From Mesorhizobium loti (lineage in GTDB: Bacteria > Pseudomonadota > Alphaproteobacteria > Rhizobiales > Rhizobiaceae): DNA of 64,000 nucleotides. The stretch's first letter is position 1, and each line of letters opens with the position of its first letter. Positions 8,412 to 17,384 of the stretch are shown piece by piece. Both the position numbers and the translations under genes were made by a program. The notes under the pieces were generated by a model that saw only the letters and a list, made by a program, of their open reading frames with translations, had not been told where the DNA came from and made no database searches. The stretch lies in contig AP017605.1 of assembly GCA_002356515.1 (NCBI GenBank), forward strand, positions 5,937,020 to 6,001,019, given 5' to 3'.

Positions 8412-9629
8412 ATGCTCAGCGGCATCAAAGTCGTCAGCTTCTGCCATTTTCTGCAGGGTCCTGCAGGCGCCCAATATCTCGCCGACATGGGTGCAGATGT
8501 CGTCAAGGTCGAACCTATCGATGGCGCCCATGAACGCCGCTGGTCGGGTGCTGACGTTTATGTGGAAGGGGTCAGCGGCTTCTACCTCTGCGCCAACCGC
8601 AACAAGCGCTCCATCGGCATTGATCTGAAGAGCACCGAAGGCAAGCAAGTCGCCCGGCGTCTGATCGCCGGCGCCGATGTGGTGATGGAGAATTTCCGGC
8701 CGGGCGTGTTTGCCAAGCTCGGCTTTGACGATGATGCACTCCGGGACATCAATCCCAATCTGATTTTCGCCTCGGCGAGCGGTTTTGGCGCAACAGGCCC
8801 GATGGCGACGAAGCCCGGCCAGGATCTTCTCGCCCAGGCGCGTTCCGGTCTAATGAGCGTCACCGGAACTCCGGAACGTGGCCCCACGCCGGTCGGTGCG
8901 GCGATCGTCGACCAACATGGCGGGGCACTGCTGGCGATGGGCATTCTGGGTGCGCTGGTGCGCCGCTTGCGGGATGGCAAGGGGACTCGTGTCGAGGCAA
9001 GCCTGATCAACTCGGCGATCGACCTGCAGGGCGAGGCGCTGGTCAATTACTTCGCCGGCGGCATGACCCGCGAGGTGCTCAACCGCGAGGCGAATCTGGC
9101 GACGTGGTTCCATGCCGCGCCCTACGGTGTCTATCCTGCGTCCGACGGCCATGTGGTGGTGTCGCTTTGCGATTCTTCCGTGCTGGCCGAAGCGCTCGAC
9201 AGCGACGGACTGCGCGAGGTAGTCGGTGTCGACCGCTACGTCGAACGCGACGACTATGCTCGCCGGCTCGCCAGTGCCACGGCCCGGTTCGCGGTGGCCG
9301 AACTTGCCGAGCGCTTTGACCGCCATGGCATCTGGTGGGCGCCCATCAATTACTATGACGATCTGCTGGCCGACGCGCAGCTCAGCCACGCGCAAGTGTT
9401 CCGGCAGGTGAACGTGCGTGGCCGAACGATCCACCTGGTCAACCATCCCAACCGCTACGACGGCGAGGTGCCTGCGCTGCGATACCTCGCTTTGGAGATC
9501 GGCGAGCACACGCGCGAGATCCTGGATGAGCTTGGCTATGCCGATGACGAGGTTCAGCGGCTGCTGGCGTCTAAGGCCGTGGTCGCATCCCGCGAAAAGG
9601 ACGATGCATTGGCAAGGAAGGCTTCGTGA
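8412..9629 (+). CDS. Class III CoA-transferase (CaiB/BaiF family), altered active site
   Basis: A 405-residue member of the CaiB/BaiF (formyl-CoA transferase) family. It opens with LSGIKVVSFCHFLQGPAGAQ, has the family segment ANRNKRSIGIDLKS near 61 and MENFRPGV near 92. Such enzymes move CoA between carboxylic acids through an enzyme-bound anhydride/thioester on an aspartate located in the SL.DA motif after a GxGxxVDV-like strand. Here the equivalent reads GTRVEASLINSAID, placing Asn200 where Asp is expected, as I align it. It is the first gene of a LacI-controlled unit and overlaps the SDR gene by one base (TGATG), so the two are translationally coupled. Activity cannot be assumed. Confidence 0.88.
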   Translation: MLSGIKVVSFCHFLQGPAGAQYLADMGADVVKVEPIDGAHERRWSGADVYVEGVSGFYLCANRNKRSIGIDLKSTEGKQVARRLIAGADVVMENFRPGVFAKLGFDDDALRDINPNLIFASASGFGATGPMATKPGQDLLAQARSGLMSVTGTPERGPTPVGAAIVDQHGGALLAMGILGALVRRLRDGKGTRVEASLINSAIDLQGEALVNYFAGGMTREVLNREANLATWFHAAPYGVYPASDGHVVVSLCDSSVLAEALDSDGLREVVGVDRYVERDDYARRLASATARFAVAELAERFDRHGIWWAPINYYDDLLADAQLSHAQVFRQVNVRGRTIHLVNHPNRYDGEVPALRYLALEIGEHTREILDELGYADDEVQRLLASKAVVASREKDDALARKAS

Positions 9630-10459
9630 TGCTGGAACAGGTTTCCCCGGCTGCAATCGGCGTTGCTATGCCCGAGCACGCAGCCTCCATCAACCGCGGA
9701 CTTGCCATTGTGACGGGTGGCCGTCGCGGCATCGGCCGAGCCATCTGTTGTGAACTCGCGCAGGCGGGTTTCGATATCGCTGTGGTCGACATAGTCGACG
9801 ATGAGAATGGCAGCGAGACCGTCAACCTTGCCCGCACGCACGGACGAAATGCCGCCTTTTATCGCAAGGACATATCCGAGACCTCGGACAATGCGGCGCT
9901 CATAGAGCGCATCGAAGCCGATCTGGGGGCAACCACCTGCCTGGTCAACAACGCCGGCGTCCAGGTTTCCGTGCGCGGCGATCTTCTCGATGTTACCGAG
10001 GAGAGCTTCGACCGGCTGGTCGGCATCAATCTGCGCGGCACGTTCTTCTTCACCCAGGCCGTAGCGCGCGCGATGATTTCCCAGCCGCAAGCCCGGCTCG
10101 AACGGTCGGTGGTGACGATCACCTCTGCTAACGCGGGGCTAGTCTCTCCGGAAAAGGGGCCGTACTGCATATCCAAGGCCGGACTGTCGATGGCTTCCCA
10201 GCAGTTCGCCATTCGTCTGGCGGATGCAGGCATCCGGGTGCACGAGATTCGCCCAGGCCTGATCCAGACCGATATGACCGCCGATGTCTACGATAAGTAT
10301 TCGGGGCAGGTCGAGGCCGGACAACTCTCGGCAATCAGGCGGTGGGGGCAGCCCGAAGACATCGCCCGCGGCGTGGCGACGTTGGCCATTGGCGGCATGC
10401 CCTTCAGCACCGGGGACATCTACCACATCGGCGGCGGCATGCAGATGCATCGCCTGTGA
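9629..10459 (+). CDS. Short-chain dehydrogenase/reductase
   Basis: A 276-residue classical SDR. The nucleotide-binding motif TGGRRGIGR lies near 31-39, NNAGV near 109, and the catalytic tyrosine/lysine in YCISK (about 180). The C-terminus GGGMQMHRL is typical of the family. It should oxidise or reduce a hydroxyl/keto group with NAD(P). The start codon overlaps the CoA-transferase stop (9627-9629); an internal ATG at 9668 would begin closer to the Rossmann fold. It shares the operator at 8358 with the CoA-transferase. Confidence 0.88.
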   Translation: MLEQVSPAAIGVAMPEHAASINRGLAIVTGGRRGIGRAICCELAQAGFDIAVVDIVDDENGSETVNLARTHGRNAAFYRKDISETSDNAALIERIEADLGATTCLVNNAGVQVSVRGDLLDVTEESFDRLVGINLRGTFFFTQAVARAMISQPQARLERSVVTITSANAGLVSPEKGPYCISKAGLSMASQQFAIRLADAGIRVHEIRPGLIQTDMTADVYDKYSGQVEAGQLSAIRRWGQPEDIARGVATLAIGGMPFSTGDIYHIGGGMQMHRL

Positions 10460-10474
10460 GCTTTTTTTGAGGGA

Positions 10475-10494
10475 CCGAGAAAACGATTTCTCGG
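10475..10494. promoter_or_regulatory. LacI-type operator before the sugar ABC operon
   Basis: CCGAGAAAACGATTTCTCGG is a 20-bp palindrome with one mismatched pair, centred on CG and sharing AAAACGATTT with the site at 8358. It lies between the SDR stop and the ABC ATPase start (10511), so the importer operon probably has its own LacI-controlled promoter. Confidence 0.8.
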
Positions 10495-10510
10495 ATTGGG
10501 AGACGACGTG

Positions 10511-12004
10511 ATGAAGGACGCAGTTCTCGAAATGCGCGGCATCCACAAGCGCTTTCCGGGTGTGTATGCGCTGAACAATGTCAGCTTCGCCGTCCGCAAG
10601 GGAAGCGTGCACGGCGTCATCGGTGAAAACGGCGCCGGCAAGTCGACATTGATGCGCGTCCTGGCTGGCGCGTTCCTAGCCAACGAGGGTGAAGTGGCCA
10701 TCGACGGAGATGTGGTGGTTGCGCCGACGCCTGAGCGGATGCTCGAGCTCGGAATCGCGGTCATCTATCAGGAGCTCGCCCAGGCTCCGCATCTCACGGT
10801 GGCTGAAAATATCTTTATCGGCCGCCTGCCGAAAACGCGTCTGGGCACGATCGACTGGCGCCGGGCGAAAGCCGCAGCTCAGGATGTGCTCGACAGGCTT
10901 GGATTCCGTGTCGATCCGGCAGCGCGCATCGACACAATCAGCGTCGCGCAGCGCCAGATGGTGGAGATCGCCAAGGCGATTGCCCGCGAGGCTCGCATCG
11001 TCGTGCTTGATGAGCCGTCCGCTGTTCTGGGCGACGCCGAGCTTGAGCATCTTTTCAAGACGATCAGGCGGCTGAGCAGCGAGCACGGCGTTTCGTTCAT
11101 CTACATCACCCATCGCCTGAAGGAACTCTATGAGATCTGTGACGAGGTCACCGTGCTGCGGGACGGCCAGGTCGTCGCGTCGATGCCGCTTGGCCAGACG
11201 ACCACAGCCGATCTCATCAGGCATATGGTGGGGCGCGAACTCAAAGACGTGTTCCCACCGCGCTCGCAGCCCGGCGACGAGATTCGTTTAGACGTACGCA
11301 ACCTGTCGCGGGCCGGCGTGCTGAAGGATATCTCCTTCAATGTCAGGCGCGGCGAGATTGTCGGCATCTGCGGCCTTGCCGGCGCGGGCCGGACCGAGGT
11401 GTTGCGTGCCATCGCCGGCGCCGATGCGCTCGACGGCGGCGAAATCAGGATCGACGGCCAATTGGTCGCCATCGACGGGCCGCGCCGCGCGCTTGCGCAC
11501 GGCGTCGGCCTGCTGCCGGAGGATCGCAAGACCGAGGGGCTCTTCCTCGACCAGTCGGTCGCATTCAACGTCACCGTTTCCCAAATGGCGCCGTTGACCC
11601 GCGGCGGCCTGATCAGTGGCTGGCGCGAGCACGACGCTGTCTCCCGATTCATCCAACAGATGCGCATCAAGACGCCGAGCCCCAGCACCAAGGTCCGCAC
11701 GCTGTCGGGCGGCAATCAGCAGAAATGCGGCATCGCCCGTCAACTGCATGCGGGGACGGAAATCCTTCTGGTCGACGAACCGACGCGCGGCGTCGACGTG
11801 GCAGCCAAGCGCGAAATCTACGACCTGCTCGCCGAACTGACATCGAAGCGCGGTGCAAGTGTCGTGATGGTCTCGTCGGAATTGCCGGAAATCCTTGGCC
11901 TCTGCAATCGCATCATCGTCATGCGCGAAGGGGCCATTTCGGCGGTTCTCGAGGGCGAGGGCGCGACCGAGGAAACAATCATGACCCATGCGGTTTGGCA
12001 GTGA
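10511..12004 (+). CDS. Sugar ABC importer ATPase, CUT2 type (RbsA/MglA-like)
   Basis: A 497-residue tandem ATPase. The N-terminal half has a full Walker A, GENGAGKST (about 38-46), a Walker B LDEPSAVL and a degenerate signature SVAQRQMVEIAKA. The C-terminal half has the degenerate P-loop GLAGAGRTE, a canonical LSGGNQQK signature and VDEPTRGVD. This asymmetry is diagnostic of CUT2 importers for monosaccharides and related polyols. It pairs with the permease at 14326 and the binding protein at 15405. I chose ATG 10511, with GGGAG upstream; TTG 10496 is unlikely. Confidence 0.92.
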   Translation: MKDAVLEMRGIHKRFPGVYALNNVSFAVRKGSVHGVIGENGAGKSTLMRVLAGAFLANEGEVAIDGDVVVAPTPERMLELGIAVIYQELAQAPHLTVAENIFIGRLPKTRLGTIDWRRAKAAAQDVLDRLGFRVDPAARIDTISVAQRQMVEIAKAIAREARIVVLDEPSAVLGDAELEHLFKTIRRLSSEHGVSFIYITHRLKELYEICDEVTVLRDGQVVASMPLGQTTTADLIRHMVGRELKDVFPPRSQPGDEIRLDVRNLSRAGVLKDISFNVRRGEIVGICGLAGAGRTEVLRAIAGADALDGGEIRIDGQLVAIDGPRRALAHGVGLLPEDRKTEGLFLDQSVAFNVTVSQMAPLTRGGLISGWREHDAVSRFIQQMRIKTPSPSTKVRTLSGGNQQKCGIARQLHAGTEILLVDEPTRGVDVAAKREIYDLLAELTSKRGASVVMVSSELPEILGLCNRIIVMREGAISAVLEGEGATEETIMTHAVWQ

Positions 12005-12012
12005 GCAACGAC

Positions 12013-13482
12013 ATGAGCAGGCGCAGCTATCAACAATTCATCGGCGGGCGGTTTGTCGACGGTTCAGGCTCCGGCTCAATCGAGCGCCGGTCGCCGGCCA
12101 CAGGTGACCTGGTCGCCCGCTATTGCGATGGCACGCCCGAGGATGTCGATCTTGCCGTCGAGGCGGCGCGCATCGCATTTGAGGAAGGGCCGTGGCCGCG
12201 TATGAGCGGCATGGAGCGCGCCGAGGTCCTGAACCGTCTTGCCGATCTGATCCGCACCAACCGCGACCGGCTGGTCAGGATTGAGGTCGAGGAGGTCGGC
12301 AAGCCAGTTCGTTTTGCGCGCCGCGATATTGATGGTGCAGCCGGCCTGACACGCTATGCAGCTTCGCTGGCCATGCAGATGGCGGGCCTCACCTACACGA
12401 ACATAGGCGATGGCAAGTCGGCGCTGATAAGCCGCGAAGCGGTGGGCGTCGCGGCGCTGGTCACGCCGTGGAATTTCCCGGCGCTGATCCTGTCGCAGAA
12501 AGTGCCGTTTGCGCTCGCCGCCGGCTGCACGGTGGTGCTGAAGCCATCCGAGTTCACGTCAGGCTCCGCGTTCGAGATCGCCGCGCTTGCTGCCGAAGCC
12601 GGCGTGCCGGCCGGCGCCTTCAATGTCGTTAGCGGTTATGGCGCAACCGTTGGCGACCACCTGACGGGGCATGCGGGCATCGACTTCGTTTCCTTCACGG
12701 GTTCGACCCGCACCGGCAGCCGTGTCGTCGGCAACACGTCCCGTCATCTGGTCAAATCCTCGGTCGAACTGGGCGGCAAGTCGGCCAATATCGTCTTTGC
12801 CGATGCGGATCTGGAAGCCGCGGCGGATGGCGCGCTGATGGGCGTGTTCTTCAACAATGGCGAGTGCTGCGTTTCGGGGTCACGGCTGTTCGTACAGTCG
12901 TCCATCGCCGACGACTTCATCGCCAAGGTGGTGGCGCGCTCCCGCAAGATGAAGGTCGGCGATCCGTTCGACGACGACACGGATGTCGGCGCGCTGATCG
13001 ACCACAATCATCTGGCCAAGGTGACCGGCTTTGTCAGAAGCGGGATCGAGGAAGGCGCCCAACTGGTGCTCGGCGGCAACGTAGCAGCAGGGACGGTCGG
13101 TCATTTTCACGAAGCGACCATTTTCGACCGGGTCGAGCCGCATATGACCATCTTCCGCGAAGAGATCTTTGGCCCGGTGCTCAGCATCACACGGTTCGAT
13201 ACGGTTGATGACGCGGTGCGGTTGGCCAACGACACCGCCTATGGCCTGTCCAACTACATCTGGTCGAAGAATATCGACACGGTCCTGACCGTCGCCAAGC
13301 GGCTGAAAAGCGGCTGGGTGCAGGCCAACACAATCATTGACGGCGCCCCGCAACTGCCGCTCACCGGGGTGAAGGGATCCGGCTTCGGCTACGAGATGGG
13401 CCAGGCCGGCTTTGAAGAGTTCACCCAACTCAAGACACTTCTCATTCAGACCGGGCCGCGCGCTCCGGTGTTTCCGGTCTGA
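12013..13482 (+). CDS. NAD(P)-dependent aldehyde dehydrogenase
   Basis: A 489-residue ALDH-superfamily enzyme. Visible are TPWNFP (near 154), VELGGKSANIV (near 254) containing the general-base glutamate, and NNGECCVSGSR (near 287) containing the catalytic cysteine. It oxidises an aldehyde to an acid. It lies nine bases after the ABC ATPase stop; a GTG at 12001 overlapping that stop is an alternative start adding four residues. In this operon it could act after the GMC oxidoreductase, converting an alcohol to an aldehyde and then to an acid for CoA transfer. Confidence 0.92.
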   Translation: MSRRSYQQFIGGRFVDGSGSGSIERRSPATGDLVARYCDGTPEDVDLAVEAARIAFEEGPWPRMSGMERAEVLNRLADLIRTNRDRLVRIEVEEVGKPVRFARRDIDGAAGLTRYAASLAMQMAGLTYTNIGDGKSALISREAVGVAALVTPWNFPALILSQKVPFALAAGCTVVLKPSEFTSGSAFEIAALAAEAGVPAGAFNVVSGYGATVGDHLTGHAGIDFVSFTGSTRTGSRVVGNTSRHLVKSSVELGGKSANIVFADADLEAAADGALMGVFFNNGECCVSGSRLFVQSSIADDFIAKVVARSRKMKVGDPFDDDTDVGALIDHNHLAKVTGFVRSGIEEGAQLVLGGNVAAGTVGHFHEATIFDRVEPHMTIFREEIFGPVLSITRFDTVDDAVRLANDTAYGLSNYIWSKNIDTVLTVAKRLKSGWVQANTIIDGAPQLPLTGVKGSGFGYEMGQAGFEEFTQLKTLLIQTGPRAPVFPV

Positions 13483-13490
13483 GGCGGGTC

Positions 13491-14333
13491 ATGACCATTC
13501 CGCGCCTTATCGTCACCGATGTCGACCGCACCTTGCTGACGCACGACCATGTGCTTCCGCAGCGTGTGGCCGACGCTCTGCACGTGGCACGAGAGGCCGG
13601 CATCATGATTGTTCTGGCAACGGCGCGCTCGCCGCTCGGGCTAAAGCCCTATGCGGAGAAGCTTGGGATTGCAGGCCTCGCCATTTGCTTCAACGGTGGC
13701 TGGATCGGTAATGTTTCGACCGGCGTTGCGCTGTCCGGGCAGCGGATCAGTCGCACCGATGCGCTGCACACCATGGCCACGGCGCAAGCGGCGGGCGTTC
13801 GGCCAATGTGGTTCACCGGCCACGCCATTCACGCACTTGCCGAAGACCCGATCATCGCACGCGAAGCCGGCGTGACCGCAGAGCCTTTAATCGTGGCGAA
13901 GGCGCTGGAAGACCTGCCGGGGGAACCGGGCAAGATCATGTGTGTCGCCGCGCAGCCCACGGACCGTGAAGCCTTTGGAGCTCTCCGCGTACAGCTTGCC
14001 CGGTGCCTGTCGGTATCGGGATCGCATCCACGTCTGCTCGAGATCGGTCCGCTCGGCATCTCCAAGAAGACCGCCATCGCGACCGTTGCTGCCGAACTCG
14101 GAATGGCGGCGTCGGACTGCGCCGCCGCCGGCGACGCCGAGAATGATCTTGAGATGCTGGCCTGGGCCGGAACGGCGGTCACGGTCGAAAACGCGGTCCC
14201 GGAAGCCAAGGGGCTCGCGCATTTCGTTGGACCGTCCTGCGACGAGGGCGGGCTGGCCGATGCGGTGGCCTGGCTGCTGCAACGGCAATCGACCCTCGCA
14301 ATGGCGCACGAATCGGGAGGAAGGAATGGCTGA
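13491..14333 (+). CDS. HAD-superfamily Cof-type phosphatase
   Basis: A 280-residue HAD hydrolase. Motif I is TDVDRTLL (Asp10 and Asp12), motif II TARSP near 44, and the C-terminal GDAENDLEML carries the motif IV acidic residues. The mid-protein cap is of the Cof/sucrose-phosphatase type. It would dephosphorylate a sugar or polyol phosphate. Its stop overlaps the permease start by eight bases, so it belongs to the importer operon. Confidence 0.88.
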   Translation: MTIPRLIVTDVDRTLLTHDHVLPQRVADALHVAREAGIMIVLATARSPLGLKPYAEKLGIAGLAICFNGGWIGNVSTGVALSGQRISRTDALHTMATAQAAGVRPMWFTGHAIHALAEDPIIAREAGVTAEPLIVAKALEDLPGEPGKIMCVAAQPTDREAFGALRVQLARCLSVSGSHPRLLEIGPLGISKKTAIATVAAELGMAASDCAAAGDAENDLEMLAWAGTAVTVENAVPEAKGLAHFVGPSCDEGGLADAVAWLLQRQSTLAMAHESGGRNG

Positions 14334-15321
14334 GATGACAACGGGACAAGGGTTGGCGTCGATCCGGCCGGGGGCGGTGGGTCGGTTGCGAGTCTGGGCG
14401 CAAAGCCTTGGCCTGCTCTGGGTCCTGATCGTGTTGTGCGCTGTCGCGGTGTATCTGTCGCCGAGCTTCATCCAGACCGGCAACATGTTGAATGTCGGCC
14501 GCCAGGTCGCGCTGTTTGGCATCGTCAGCGTCGGCATGACCTTCGTCATTCTGACACGCGGCATCGATCTTTCCGTCGGTTCCATTGTCGGTGTCGTCGC
14601 GGTTGCCACCGCGCTGATGCTCTCATCTGGCGTTCCAATCCCGCTGGCGATGATCGCGGCGCTGGGGATGGGAGCCCTGTTCGGCGCCATCAACGGAGCT
14701 GGCGTCGTTTTCTTTGGCATGCCGCCCTTCATCATGACCCTCGGCACGCTGGTGATGGGGCGCGGCATTGCCATGACCATCGCCAACGGCGAGCCGAAGA
14801 CGCTTGGCGATGCTTCGGATGCTTTCTCCTATCTGGGCAGCGGTTTTCTCTTCGGCATTCCCGTACCGATCTGGATCTTCGTTGCCATAGCCGCCGTGGC
14901 TTTCGTCGTCCTGCGACAAACGCCGTTCGGTCGCCAGATCTACGCGGTCGGTTCAAACACCGAGGCGGCGCGGCTTGCCGGCATCAACGTGCCGCGCGTG
15001 TTGATGTCGGTCTATGCAATCTCCGGCGTGCTGTCGGCGCTGACCGCCCTGGTTTTCGTCTCGCGGCTGACCGTTGGTGAGCCCACCGCTGGCACCAATC
15101 TCGAACTCGAGGCCATCTCGATCGTCGTCATCGGCGGCACCAGCCTGTTTGGCGGCGAAGGTGGCGTCATCGGCACCGTGATCGGCGCCGCGATTATCGC
15201 CGTCATGGCTAATATATTGAATTTGCTAGGTATATCGCCATTCACGCAGCAGATCGTGAAGGGCGCCATCATCATCGCCGCGGTGATGTTCGAGGTCTAC
15301 CGTCACAAAAGACGGTCCTGA
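14326..15321 (+). CDS. Sugar ABC importer permease, CUT2 type (RbsC-like)
   Basis: A 331-residue inner-membrane protein with about ten hydrophobic segments. It contains the RbsC-family signatures FVILTRGIDLSVGS, YAVGSNTEAARLAGI and GGTSLFGGEGGVIGT. The start at 14326 has GGGAGGAAGG upstream and overlaps the HAD gene. The open frame extends far upstream inside the HAD gene, but that part is not membrane-like. It forms the channel for the ATPase at 10511. Confidence 0.93.
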   Translation: MAEMTTGQGLASIRPGAVGRLRVWAQSLGLLWVLIVLCAVAVYLSPSFIQTGNMLNVGRQVALFGIVSVGMTFVILTRGIDLSVGSIVGVVAVATALMLSSGVPIPLAMIAALGMGALFGAINGAGVVFFGMPPFIMTLGTLVMGRGIAMTIANGEPKTLGDASDAFSYLGSGFLFGIPVPIWIFVAIAAVAFVVLRQTPFGRQIYAVGSNTEAARLAGINVPRVLMSVYAISGVLSALTALVFVSRLTVGEPTAGTNLELEAISIVVIGGTSLFGGEGGVIGTVIGAAIIAVMANILNLLGISPFTQQIVKGAIIIAAVMFEVYRHKRRS

Positions 15322-15404
15322 CATCCATGCGCGGCAGTACTTGCCAGACGGGCCGGCCGTCGCGCTTTGGAGCCTGAAACGAAAAACAATGGAGGAGTGA
15401 AAAA

Positions 15405-16352
15405 ATGACCAGTCGCAGACATTTTCTACGAACCACGGCTCTTGCCGCCACCCTGGTACTGGGCGCCATGATGCCGGGCGCGGTCTTGGCTCAGGACAAG
15501 ATCAAGATCGGCTTCAGCCAAGGCACTATGAACCATCCTTGGCGCGTCGCCATGGTGGAGGGCAACAAGAAGTACGCGGCCGAGCATTATCCAGATGTCG
15601 ATCTTATCGTTACTGACGGCAACAACGATGCTTCCAAGCAGGTGGCAGACGTCGAAAGCCTGATCGCACAAGGCATCAAGGTGCTGATGATCTCGCCGCT
15701 GACAGAGCAGGCACTGACGCCGGTCGTCAAGGAAGCAATGGACGCCGGCATCAAGGTTGTGACTCTCGACCGCAAGGTCAACACGCCCGTCACCGTTCAT
15801 GTCGGCGGCGAGAACCTGCCGCTCGGCGTTGGCGCGGGGGAATTCCTTGCGAAGAAATTGAATGGCAAGGGCAACATCATCGAGTTGCAGGGGACAGCTG
15901 GGGCATCGGCCACCATCGATCGCAACAAGGGGTTTGCGGAAGCGATCGCAAAGCACCCGGACATGAAGGTGGTCGCATCGCAGAACTGTGACTACACCCG
16001 CGACAAGGCGGTGAAGTTCATGGAAGACATGGTGCAGCGCTTTGGTCCCGGCCAGATCCAGGCGGTATACGCGCACAATGACGAAATGGCACTCGGCGCT
16101 ATCCAGGTGCTGGAGGCCGCCGGCCGGCTCAATGAAGTGGCCGTGGTCGGTATCGACGGCCAGGAGACTGCTTTCGAGGCGGTCAAACAGGGCAAGCTCG
16201 CCGCAACCTTCGTTTATCCGTTCGTGGCGCCGGAAGGCATCGAGACCGCTTACAAGGTGGCCAAGGGTGAAGAGGTCCCGGAGACGATCACCTTGCCAAC
16301 GGTCTCAGTGACCCCGGACAACATCGCCGACATGATCGGCAAGGGCTTCTAA
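15405..16352 (+). CDS. Sugar ABC importer substrate-binding protein (RbsB-like)
   Basis: A 315-residue periplasmic protein of the ribose-binding type I fold. The signal peptide runs to about residue 28 (GAVLAQD). The mature protein begins IKIGFSQGTMNHPWRVAMVEG and has TDGNNDASKQVADVESLI and the inter-domain segment VGIDGQE. It delivers the ligand to the permease/ATPase encoded just upstream. AGGAG lies nine bases before the ATG. The ligand cannot be read from sequence. Confidence 0.92.
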   Translation: MTSRRHFLRTTALAATLVLGAMMPGAVLAQDKIKIGFSQGTMNHPWRVAMVEGNKKYAAEHYPDVDLIVTDGNNDASKQVADVESLIAQGIKVLMISPLTEQALTPVVKEAMDAGIKVVTLDRKVNTPVTVHVGGENLPLGVGAGEFLAKKLNGKGNIIELQGTAGASATIDRNKGFAEAIAKHPDMKVVASQNCDYTRDKAVKFMEDMVQRFGPGQIQAVYAHNDEMALGAIQVLEAAGRLNEVAVVGIDGQETAFEAVKQGKLAATFVYPFVAPEGIETAYKVAKGEEVPETITLPTVSVTPDNIADMIGKGF

Positions 16353-16368
16353 GTCTTGCCTGGGCAAC

Positions 16369-16394
16369 GGGACGCCGCACTGGCGCGGCGTCCC
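16369..16394 (+). terminator. Stem-loop between the binding-protein and DapA-family genes
   Basis: A nine-pair perfect stem, GGGACGCCG/CGGCGTCCC, with an eight-base loop, without a T-run. It begins 16 bp after the binding-protein stop. In ABC operons such hairpins commonly stabilise the abundant binding-protein mRNA or partly terminate, lowering expression of the downstream enzymes. Confidence 0.6.
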
Positions 16395-16415
16395 GAAATT
16401 TCAAATAGGAACTGA

Positions 16416-17381
16416 ATGATGAGCGACAAGAAACCGTTTGCTGCCCATGGCGTCATTCCCGCCTGCCTGATGCCGTTCACCGCCGATCTGGCTGTCGATG
16501 AGAGCGCCTACCGCAAGCACCTCGCTGACGTCTCCTCGGTCGAAGGCATTTCCGGCGTCACCATCAATGGTCATGCGGCCGAAGTGCACGCGCTCACCAT
16601 CGACGAGCAATACCGCGCGATCGTGGTAACCAAGGATGTGTTGCAGGATCAGGTTCCGACCATTGTCGGTGTCTACACAAACTCCAGCCTCGAGGCCGCG
16701 CGCATCGCCGCTTATGCTGAGCAAGAGGGGGCGGACGGGCTGCTGGTTTTCCCGCCGGACTTCATGACGCTCGGTGGGCACCTGCGGCCAGAGATGATCG
16801 TCGAGCATCTGAAGTGCATTACCGATGCGTCCAACCTTCCCATCATCCTGTTCCAGTATCCGTTGGCATCGAACCTTGCTTACCCGCTTCAGACATTGCT
16901 CGACCTCTGCCGTCGTTTTACCTCGATCGTCGCGATTAAAGACCAGTGCGGCGATGGCAATTTGCATGAACGTCAGATCCGCGAATTGAAAGCTCTCGAC
17001 CGTCCGGTCAACACCCTCACCACCCACAGCGCCTGGCTGCTCGGCTCGCTGACGCTTGGCTGCGACGGGCTCCTGTCGGGTGCCGGCAGCGTCATCGCCA
17101 GCCTTCAGGTCGCGCTGTACCGGGCCGTGCAGGCAAACGATCTCAAGACTGCCAAGGCGATCAATGACCGCATCTATCCGACGGTACGGGCCTTTTATGA
17201 CGCGCCGCTTCTCGATATGCACAATCGCATGAAAGAGGCGCTGGTGCTGCTCGGGCGACTGGACGAAGCTCACGTCCGGCCCCCATTGATGAAGCCAGAC
17301 CCCGCCGAGATCGAGAAGATTCGGGGACTGCTGAATGCTGCCGGATTGAGCGCGGAGACGCTTTACAGGAAGGTCGCCTAG
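16416..17381 (+). CDS. Dihydrodipicolinate-synthase-family lyase/aldolase
   Basis: A 321-residue TIM-barrel class I lyase. The Schiff-base lysine is K175 in SIVAIKDQ and the catalytic tyrosine Y148 in LFQYPLA. The usual substrate-binding GTTGE is replaced by NGHAAE (about 51-56), so it is not a lysine-biosynthesis DapA. It should cleave or dehydrate a keto acid by an imine mechanism. It lies in the LacI-controlled module, three bases before the crotonase gene. Confidence 0.85.
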   Translation: MMSDKKPFAAHGVIPACLMPFTADLAVDESAYRKHLADVSSVEGISGVTINGHAAEVHALTIDEQYRAIVVTKDVLQDQVPTIVGVYTNSSLEAARIAAYAEQEGADGLLVFPPDFMTLGGHLRPEMIVEHLKCITDASNLPIILFQYPLASNLAYPLQTLLDLCRRFTSIVAIKDQCGDGNLHERQIRELKALDRPVNTLTTHSAWLLGSLTLGCDGLLSGAGSVIASLQVALYRAVQANDLKTAKAINDRIYPTVRAFYDAPLLDMHNRMKEALVLLGRLDEAHVRPPLMKPDPAEIEKIRGLLNAAGLSAETLYRKVA

Positions 17382-17384
17382 TCG

